From assembly GCA_028718845.1 (NCBI GenBank), contig JAQULA010000002.1:1-28406 (forward strand): DNA of 28,406 bases, in the 5' to 3' direction. The stretch's first letter is position 1; every line of letters starts with the position of its first letter. This DNA is from Candidatus Omnitrophota bacterium. GTDB taxonomy: Bacteria > Omnitrophota > Gorgyraeia > B26-G9. This document shows, piece by piece, positions 22,788 to 28,406 of the stretch. Under the pieces are notes generated by a model, which was given only the letters and a program-made list of their open reading frames with translations, was not told the origin of the DNA and did no database searches. A program made the translations under genes and the position numbers.

Positions 22788-25652
22788 ATGAAAAACAGAC
22801 CTGAAAATTATTATCGCCGGGTGGGCAGATTCATCAGCGTAATCCTGATTTACGCCTTCGGTTTTATTTCTCCGGTCCAGGGCCGGCCAATCCTTGAAAA
22901 AACATATCTTTCCCCGGCGCTGCACAGTAATGATGCCGGTTTTCAGGGCGGTTATGGGCAGTTTTATAAAGTTAACGGTTTTTATCCGGATACAACCGTT
23001 CCCAGTGATGATGTTCAGAAAGTCCGTCAGCAGGAGTTGATCCGGAAAATTACCGGGGTGCTTAAGGATAGTACCCGTTTTACCGAACGTGACGCCGAAA
23101 AAGTTGCGGCGATTATTGAACTTGTACGGGCGGCGTATGGCGAGAAAAAATTCCTGCCTTATTCTCAGGAGTTTGTTTTTAACCATGTCTTAGAGGTTAC
23201 CTATGAAACGTTGCAGGAACAATGTTCCGATTTGACAACGGTCGTATGCGCGGCCCTGCTTCATCGTCTGTCGGCGTCGGATACTCGATTGCTTCTTAAG
23301 AAAAAACTCAGACCAAAAGAAATCGAAGATATTCTTTCTCTCCTGGACCGGTTTGCGGCGGCAACGGAATTGATCGACCGTTACGCCGATATGCGATTGA
23401 ACGGTACGCGGGATATCCAGAATGTCATGAACATGCTTATTCAGCAAACCGGCGATAATCCGGCGGTTGGAACCGGGGATCCCCGGGCCATGTTGCTGGT
23501 TATGGCCGACAAGCTTGCTTCGATCCGGTTTTCTTCGGAATCCGAGCGTAAGGACCTTATTCCGATGATTGAATGCCTGGTTGCGCCTTTGGCGCATCGT
23601 CTGGGCGCGGAAAGCATCAAGGATCGTCTTTTTGACGCGATATTTAGATTCAATAATCCGCAGGAGTACGCCCAGACCAAATATTTGGTTAAGCAATATA
23701 CCGGTATCGACTATGACGCTGTTGACGCGGAATTTGATAATATCCGGCGCGGCGTGGTGGAGTATCTTAATGTGCATTTTCCGGGAATCCCCGTGGAAGT
23801 AAAGATGAGGAAAAAAGGAGTTTACGAGATCTATGAAAAGCTCCAGAGCGTCGGAACCGGGTATAAATTACATGATCTGGTCGGGATACGCTTGGTTTGT
23901 GATTGTGATTTTAGCTTTTTGGCGCAATTTTCCACCGCTATCCTGGAAAACATTGGGTCGTGGCAGGAGAAGGAGTATCGCCGCTATTTCGATAAAAATT
24001 CCGGTAAGTATGCCGATGGGATTTACATTGATATGGGCAAGGAGAATACGATTTTCAGCGCCCCTTGTGAAGTCCAGATATTGACCCGCTCTTTTCATGA
24101 ACAACGGGAAAGGGAAAATCCGCATTGGGCGTATAAATTGGCGCGGAGAACCGGGCAGAAATTCGACGAGATTGAAGACTATGTGCCGATCGGGAATTTT
24201 GAAAAAGATTTCCAGCGGGTATATTCATCGGATGCGCTCAAGAATTGGGTTTTTATTTTTTCGTTTATCCGTGACCGCGACGGACACGAATTTTTCCGGC
24301 CAAAGCGGCTGGCCCGGGGGGCGATTCCGGGAGATGTCGCGGCATTGCGGAGTGTCAATTTGCTTGACCGGTTTTTTTCGGCAAAGGTCATGCGTTGGAT
24401 CCAGGGCGAGCTGGAGGAAACCCGGTTGGGCGGGGTTATGGATTACGAACTGAAGTCCGGAGATGTCGTGCAAATAGTTCACGGCACCAGGGAATTATCG
24501 CTGGCCGCAATCGATACTTTGCGCAGCAAATCAAAAGCCCTGCGTACGCGTTTGCAGGTAAGCCTGATAGATTTAGGGGAAGACGCCGCCGGTGATGACC
24601 AGCGGATTCTTCCCGGGGAGAAAAGTGTGCGGGAACAATTTCGTCAAGCCGGGATCGACTTTAACGACAACGATGAGAATTCCCCGGGCCTGCGTTTTCT
24701 GTCCTCCTTTGCCGAGCAGAACGGGCTGGCCGATATCCGGGAACTTTTTATGGCCATAACCTATTGGTCTTCGATGGTGAATATTAGCGCAATAATGGAG
24801 GCCGCGAAAGAAAACGGAAAAGTTATCCTGAAGGAAAAGGCTCGGGATAATAAAATTTCATTAGATGATTTTCTTTTGGGGCAGCTGGCGCATGAATTCG
24901 GAGTGGATTCCCGGGAACGTTTTTTTATTCAAATCGGAGCGGGGCAGATTGAGGCCGATGAGCTGGGGTTGAGAATTCAGCGGTTAAAACAGGGATCCCG
25001 CGCGTCTTCGGATATCGCCGACATCCGCGTAGAACAGCTGCATCGTTTTACACTGACGCTGTCCTGGGAAGGCTTGAAGAAAGCCGGGTCGGCGAAAATT
25101 AAAAAAATGCGCCAGGATATCGAGTCTATGGTGGAAGATAACGGTATGGATCTTGTCGAGAAGATCAAAACGGAGGAAATTCCTGCGACCGGAAGAGACG
25201 GAGTGATGCAGTTTGTGGTTAAGTCCAGCGACTCGGTTAAGATTAATGCATTTGTGAAAGCAATGGAGCAAGTGCTGCAAAAGAGGAAGGGAACTTTGCA
25301 AAAACAGGAATATTACAACGCCCGGGAGCGAATGCAAGGCTGGGCGTTGGTGTTCCGGATGCCTGACCGCGGCATGACCGCCGATGTCAATCAGTCCCTG
25401 TGGACGTGGGTTAAAACACTCAGCGCTAAAAGTTCCCTGAGCCGGTTTGAGGCCGGCCCGGCCGAAGATGGTTCCGGCGGAATTATTGTCAACTGCGTGA
25501 TTGTTACGGATGTCGACACCAAGACAATGCGGGAAAATTTGCTGGGTTTTTTTCGTGCCGACCGGATAGTTTCTTCCTTGGGATCTCCCCGTGTAAATGC
25601 CGCCCCGGCTATAAGCGAACCCGTGGAGCAGTTGGTCGGCAGCGCTATCTAA
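22788..25652 (+). CDS. Exported-looking, degenerate RelA/SpoT-homologue protein
   Basis: The protein has 954 residues. Residues 1-32 look like a signal peptide or anchor: basic n-region (RRVGR), hydrophobic FISVILIYAFGFIS and a possible cleavage after VQG. An RSH hydrolase-like region (about 125-300) follows. Here ALLHRLSAS stands where active enzymes have LLHDVVEDT, and MADKLASIR stands for LADRLHNMR, so the metal/catalytic HD, ED and Asn are gone. APLAHRLGAESIKDRL is well kept. A synthetase-like region (about 335-455) has RKKGVYEIYEKLQ, LHDLVGIRLV and CEVQILTRSFHEQ...HWAYK, keeping the candidate catalytic Asp363 and Glu428. The GYQSLHT nucleotide loop is missing. A TGS-like segment (about 487-566) and a long helical C-terminus with two possible ACT-like domains follow. 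It is probably not a normal (p)ppGpp enzyme; its function is unknown. Confidence 0.8.
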   Translation: MKNRPENYYRRVGRFISVILIYAFGFISPVQGRPILEKTYLSPALHSNDAGFQGGYGQFYKVNGFYPDTTVPSDDVQKVRQQELIRKITGVLKDSTRFTERDAEKVAAIIELVRAAYGEKKFLPYSQEFVFNHVLEVTYETLQEQCSDLTTVVCAALLHRLSASDTRLLLKKKLRPKEIEDILSLLDRFAAATELIDRYADMRLNGTRDIQNVMNMLIQQTGDNPAVGTGDPRAMLLVMADKLASIRFSSESERKDLIPMIECLVAPLAHRLGAESIKDRLFDAIFRFNNPQEYAQTKYLVKQYTGIDYDAVDAEFDNIRRGVVEYLNVHFPGIPVEVKMRKKGVYEIYEKLQSVGTGYKLHDLVGIRLVCDCDFSFLAQFSTAILENIGSWQEKEYRRYFDKNSGKYADGIYIDMGKENTIFSAPCEVQILTRSFHEQRERENPHWAYKLARRTGQKFDEIEDYVPIGNFEKDFQRVYSSDALKNWVFIFSFIRDRDGHEFFRPKRLARGAIPGDVAALRSVNLLDRFFSAKVMRWIQGELEETRLGGVMDYELKSGDVVQIVHGTRELSLAAIDTLRSKSKALRTRLQVSLIDLGEDAAGDDQRILPGEKSVREQFRQAGIDFNDNDENSPGLRFLSSFAEQNGLADIRELFMAITYWSSMVNISAIMEAAKENGKVILKEKARDNKISLDDFLLGQLAHEFGVDSRERFFIQIGAGQIEADELGLRIQRLKQGSRASSDIADIRVEQLHRFTLTLSWEGLKKAGSAKIKKMRQDIESMVEDNGMDLVEKIKTEEIPATGRDGVMQFVVKSSDSVKINAFVKAMEQVLQKRKGTLQKQEYYNARERMQGWALVFRMPDRGMTADVNQSLWTWVKTLSAKSSLSRFEAGPAEDGSGGIIVNCVIVTDVDTKTMRENLLGFFRADRIVSSLGSPRVNAAPAISEPVEQLVGSAI

Positions 25653-25698
25653 CCGGACCATCGCGCAGAGCTATTTCATTTCTTTTTTTGTCGACATG

Positions 25699-25707
25699 TG
25701 CTATACT
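25699..25707 (+). promoter_or_regulatory. Candidate extended -10 element before the small membrane protein
   Basis: TGCTATACT matches an extended -10 (TG, one base, TATACT at 25702-25707). Only a poor -35 (TTTCTT, 25679-25684) lies 17 bases upstream. It would give a leader of about 25 bases with AGGGGG at about 25729-25734 as ribosome binding site. Confidence 0.4.
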
Positions 25708-25738
25708 AACAACGTATGCTATGTGTATAGGGGGTGTT

Positions 25739-26125
25739 ATGGAAAATTACTGGCCTTTGGAAAAAGCGGCGAAATTTCTGAAAATAGTTTCCGGAATCGT
25801 TATTGTTTCCGGGATTATGGGGGTTATTTTAAGCATTGACGGCTTTGTTATGCTGGGCAAACGGGGCAGTGCGTTTATTTTTCCCTATTTTTTCGATGTT
25901 ATCGGCCTGGCTCTATCGGTTTTTCAGATTTATCTTGGCGGCAGGGTGTTTCCGGCCTGTCGTCCCTGGATGAAAACCGCTTTGTTTACGGTTATCGTCC
26001 TGCGTTTTTTGCTGGGAATTTTTGACGGTTTGGAAGTATTGATCGCGATAGCACTACTATATGTTGTGCATGTTCTTAAGCTGCGCCATGCCGGGTGGTT
26101 GTTAAAAGAGCGAAGTCAATCTTGA
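25739..26125 (+). CDS. Small four-helix membrane protein, function unknown
   Basis: The family is not recognised. The start at ATG 25739 is chosen because a GGGGG-type ribosome binding site lies just upstream; a TTG-initiated extension to 25688 would cover the promoter. The 128 residues hold about four hydrophobic segments: 15-36 (IVSGIVIVSGIMGVIL), 47-66 (FIFPYFFDVIGLALSVFQIY), 78-96 (MKTALFTVIVLRFLLGIF) and 98-112 (LEVLIAIALLYVVHV). The ends are basic (KLRHAGWLLKER). The stop codon TGA lies inside the TTGACA -35 box of the next gene. Nothing in the sequence gives a function. Confidence 0.7.
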   Translation: MENYWPLEKAAKFLKIVSGIVIVSGIMGVILSIDGFVMLGKRGSAFIFPYFFDVIGLALSVFQIYLGGRVFPACRPWMKTALFTVIVLRFLLGIFDGLEVLIAIALLYVVHVLKLRHAGWLLKERSQS

Positions 26126-26150
26126 CATTGGAATTTTTTTACGGTAAAAT
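26122..26150 (+). promoter_or_regulatory. Promoter overlapping the stop of the membrane protein and the start of fau
   Basis: A perfect TTGACA at 26122-26127 and TAAAAT at 26145-26150 are spaced by 17 bases. The predicted transcription start (about 26157) falls on the start codon of the next gene, so a transcript from here would have essentially no leader. The match may be partly fortuitous. Confidence 0.5.
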
Positions 26151-26154
26151 GAAA

Positions 26155-26709
26155 ATGGACAAAAAGTTGATTCGAGAACGAATTAAGCATAAATTAATCG
26201 AGCAAAGAGAGGAGTTAAGGCAAATAAAGAGTGGGAGGATAAAAAAAGATTTATTTTCGCAACGTGAGTTTCTACATTCAGATACAGTGATGTTTTATAT
26301 AGCAAAAGATGGAGAAGTGGATACTTCCGGTATGATTAAAGAAGCGCTTAGAATGGGGAAAAAGGTAGTTGTTCCAGTGACATTGGTAAAAGAAAAAAAG
26401 ATAATTCCCTGCCAACTCTATGATTATGAAAAAGAACTGTGCCAGGGGCCGTTTGGAATCTATCAGCCAAAGAAACAATTCATGAGAAGAGTCTTGCTCA
26501 AGCATATTGATCTAGTAATTGTTCCGGGAATAGCCTTTGACCGTTGCGGCAATCGATTGGGCCGCGGCGGAGGTTATTTTGATAGGTTCTTAGCACGATT
26601 AAAAAAGTATAATGTACCAATGTTTGGTTTGGCGTTTAAATTCCAGATCCTGAAACAACTTCCCGTTTTGCCGCACGATATCCCTGTTTCCAAGCTCATC
26701 TTTGCCTAA
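26155..26709 (+). CDS. fau: 5-formyltetrahydrofolate cyclo-ligase
   Basis: It converts 5-formyl-THF to 5,10-methenyl-THF using ATP, a folate salvage step. From ATG 26155 the protein has 184 residues. The N-terminus ERIKHKLIEQREEL, then VMFYIAKDGEVDT (family pattern YxSxxxEVDT), QGPFGIYQPK and the signature DLVIVPGIAFDRCGNRLGRG with GGYFDRFL make the call secure. ATG 26149 is an alternative start. No ribosome binding site precedes either ATG. The first two thirds are visibly AT-richer than neighbouring genes and use many AGA, AGG and ATA codons, whereas neighbours prefer CGN. The last part returns to local composition. The gene is followed by RNase Y, a neighbour seen in several bacteria. Confidence 0.93.
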   Translation: MDKKLIRERIKHKLIEQREELRQIKSGRIKKDLFSQREFLHSDTVMFYIAKDGEVDTSGMIKEALRMGKKVVVPVTLVKEKKIIPCQLYDYEKELCQGPFGIYQPKKQFMRRVLLKHIDLVIVPGIAFDRCGNRLGRGGGYFDRFLARLKKYNVPMFGLAFKFQILKQLPVLPHDIPVSKLIFA

Positions 26710-26774
26710 GAAGCATCTGCGTTTCTATCTGTTTATCAACAGGTAATCAGTATAACGCTGAGGAAGGACACCAT

Positions 26775-26784
26775 AAGGAGGTGA
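26775..26784 (+). promoter_or_regulatory. Strong ribosome binding site of rny
   Basis: AAGGAGGTGA stands 10 bases before ATG 26795 and fixes the start of ribonuclease Y. The preceding gap (26710-26774) holds a small CTGTT/AACAG hairpin at 26729-26742 and no convincing promoter. Confidence 0.8.
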
Positions 26785-26794
26785 AGTTCGCGCT

Positions 26795-28354
26795 ATGGAT
26801 AAATTATCAATAATAGTCGGAATTTTCAGTGCGGTTATTGCGTTTGTTGCCGGGTATTTTTCCCGCCGTTTCGGCGCTGAGAAAAAAGTGCAGAACGCGG
26901 AGGTAAGGGCTAAGATTATTCTCCAGGAAGCGGAGCGCCAGGCAGAGGCAAAACAGAAGGAAGCAAGTTTAGAAGCAAAAGACCTTTTGTATAAGATGCG
27001 CGTCGAATTTGAGAAAGAATCGAAAATCCGGCGTCAGGAATTGCTTAATCTCGAACGGCGGCTGATCAGCCGGGAAGAAAACCTGGACCGTAAAGTCGAT
27101 CTTTTGGAGAAAAAAGAACGGGAATTAAGCGCAAAAGCCAAAGTGCTTGCGGACAAAGAAGTTGAAAATGAAGCCAAGGGAAAAGAGCTTCAGACTTTGA
27201 TCATGGAAGAAAAAGACCGGTTGCAGAAAGTATCCGGTTTAAGCAGTGAAGAAGCGAAAAAGATCCTTTTAAAGCATATGGAAGACGAGATCCGTTTTGA
27301 TGCGAACGTAATGATTAAGCGGATTGAAGAAGAAGCTAAAGAGAATGCGGACAAAAAAGCCAAACATTACATCAGCCTGGCGATTCAGCGCTGTGCCGCC
27401 GAACACACGGTGGAATCAACGGTGAGCGTGGTAAGTCTGCCTAGTGATGACATGAAAGGCCGGATCATCGGCCGTGAAGGCCGCAATATCCGGGCTTTGG
27501 AAGTGGCTACCGGGATTGATGTTATTATTGACGATACCCCGGAAGCGGTAACCCTGTCCGGATTTGATCCGATTCGCCGTGAAATTGCGCGTATGTCATT
27601 GGAACGATTGATTACCAATGGCCGGATTCATCCCGCCCGTATCGAAGAGATCGTGGAAAAAGTGAAAAAAGAAATGGAGCAAATGATTAAGGAAGAAGGG
27701 GAAAAAGCCACGTTTGATATCGGTATTCAGCGGATCCATCCGGAAATCATCAGACTGCTGGGCCGGTTAAAATACCGCACCAGTTACGGGCAAAATGTAT
27801 TACAGCATTCCCGGGAAGTTGCTTACCTCATGGGTTTACTTGCCGGAGAATTGGGTTTGGATGAGGTTTTGTCCAAACGTATCGGGTTACTGCATGACTT
27901 GGGTAAATCGGTCGACCATGATCTGGAAGGAACGCATGCTTCTATCGGAGCGGACCTGGCCAAAAAATATGGGGAAAGCCCGGAAATTATCAATGCCATT
28001 GCCGCGCATCATGATGAAGTTGAATCAACCTCGATTTACGGAGTATTGGTCCAGGCCGCGGATGCGATCAGCGCGACCCGTCCGGGAGCGCGTCGTGAAA
28101 CCCTGGAAATTTATGTCAAGCGGTTGGAAAAACTGGAAGCGATCGCCGATTCATTCAAAGGTGTGGATAAGGCGTTCGCGATTCAGGCCGGCCGCGAGAT
28201 CCGGGTTATCGTGCATCCGGATAAATTAGGCGATCAGGAAACCGCGATTCTGGCGCGTGATATCACCAAGAAGATCGAAAACGAATTGGAATATCCCGGC
28301 CAGGTTAAAGTGACCGTGATCCGGGAAAAACGGGTCGTGGAATACGCGAAGTAG
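26795..28354 (+). CDS. rny: Ribonuclease Y
   Basis: It is a membrane-anchored endoribonuclease that initiates mRNA decay. At 519 residues it has normal length. The order is an N-terminal membrane helix (about 4-22), a long charged coiled coil (about 28-190), then a KH domain with LPSDDMKGRIIGREGRNIRA. The HD domain has QHSREVAYLMG, catalytic GLLHDLGKSVDHD near residue 366 and IAAHHDEVE. The ADAISATRPGARRE signature closes the conserved core. All HD metal ligands appear intact, in contrast to the RSH-like protein upstream. The start is set by a perfect Shine-Dalgarno sequence. The remaining 52 bases of the window after the stop show no feature. Confidence 0.97.
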   Translation: MDKLSIIVGIFSAVIAFVAGYFSRRFGAEKKVQNAEVRAKIILQEAERQAEAKQKEASLEAKDLLYKMRVEFEKESKIRRQELLNLERRLISREENLDRKVDLLEKKERELSAKAKVLADKEVENEAKGKELQTLIMEEKDRLQKVSGLSSEEAKKILLKHMEDEIRFDANVMIKRIEEEAKENADKKAKHYISLAIQRCAAEHTVESTVSVVSLPSDDMKGRIIGREGRNIRALEVATGIDVIIDDTPEAVTLSGFDPIRREIARMSLERLITNGRIHPARIEEIVEKVKKEMEQMIKEEGEKATFDIGIQRIHPEIIRLLGRLKYRTSYGQNVLQHSREVAYLMGLLAGELGLDEVLSKRIGLLHDLGKSVDHDLEGTHASIGADLAKKYGESPEIINAIAAHHDEVESTSIYGVLVQAADAISATRPGARRETLEIYVKRLEKLEAIADSFKGVDKAFAIQAGREIRVIVHPDKLGDQETAILARDITKKIENELEYPGQVKVTVIREKRVVEYAK

Positions 28355-28406
28355 AAAAACAAGCAAAAGCAGTTCGAAGGACGATCACTCTCCCGCCAGA
28401 ATGCGG

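Noticed and set aside
25688..25738. TTG-initiated 17-codon extension of the small membrane protein
   Set aside because: It would cover the extended -10 promoter element; ATG 25739 has its own ribosome binding site.
1..28406. CRISPR arrays, insertion sequences, phage or toxin-antitoxin genes
   Set aside because: I looked for regularly spaced repeats, transposase or integrase motifs, and small paired genes; none was found.

Overview
This is ordinary bacterial chromosome with mid-range GC. Every gene reads left to right, packing is dense, and no intergenic gap exceeds about 270 bases. I see no tRNA, rRNA, CRISPR array, transposase or phage gene. The pilus cluster contains a PilO-position protein resembling Akkermansia Amuc_1100 between a PilM-type ATPase and a secretin. 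This gene order suggests the Planctomycetes-Verrucomicrobia-Chlamydiae superphylum. My best guess is a Gram-negative lineage such as Candidatus Omnitrophota, but that is inference, not proof.

Layout: (1) 1-4829 holds type IV pilus / type II secretion motor genes: a 5'-truncated PilB/GspE ATPase, PilT, a complete PilB/GspE and the platform protein PilC. (2) 4830-5096 is a promoter plus a long leader. (3) 5097-10130 is the alignment and outer-membrane part of the same machine: a PilM-PilN fusion, an Amuc_1100/PilO-like protein, a PilP/GspC-like protein and a secretin. (4) 10312-16349 holds polA, glgA, coaE and rho. (5) 16416-19844 holds rpmE, prfA, prmC and murA with overlapping ends. (6) 20082-22640 holds rpsP, a small lipoprotein, trmD, rplS and rnhB. 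This is the usual rpsP-trmD-rplS-rnhB order, but the lipoprotein sits where KhpA and RimM genes normally lie. (7) 22788-25652 is a stand-alone gene with a strong promoter. It encodes a 954-residue RelA/SpoT-like protein that begins with a signal-peptide-like segment and has lost most catalytic motifs. (8) 25739-28354 holds a small membrane protein, 5-formyltetrahydrofolate cyclo-ligase and ribonuclease Y.

Regions 1 and 3 together give nearly a full pilus or pseudopilus machine: extension and retraction motors, platform, alignment complex and secretin. The pilins and prepilin peptidase are not in the window. Regions 4-6 are housekeeping: replication and repair, glycogen, coenzyme A, transcription termination, translation termination, peptidoglycan and ribosome/tRNA maturation.

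The most unusual items are the exported-looking, apparently degenerate stringent-response homologue, the PilM-PilN fusion with its Amuc_1100-like neighbour, and a pair of about 143-base repeats just upstream of the two ribosomal protein genes rpsP and rplS.
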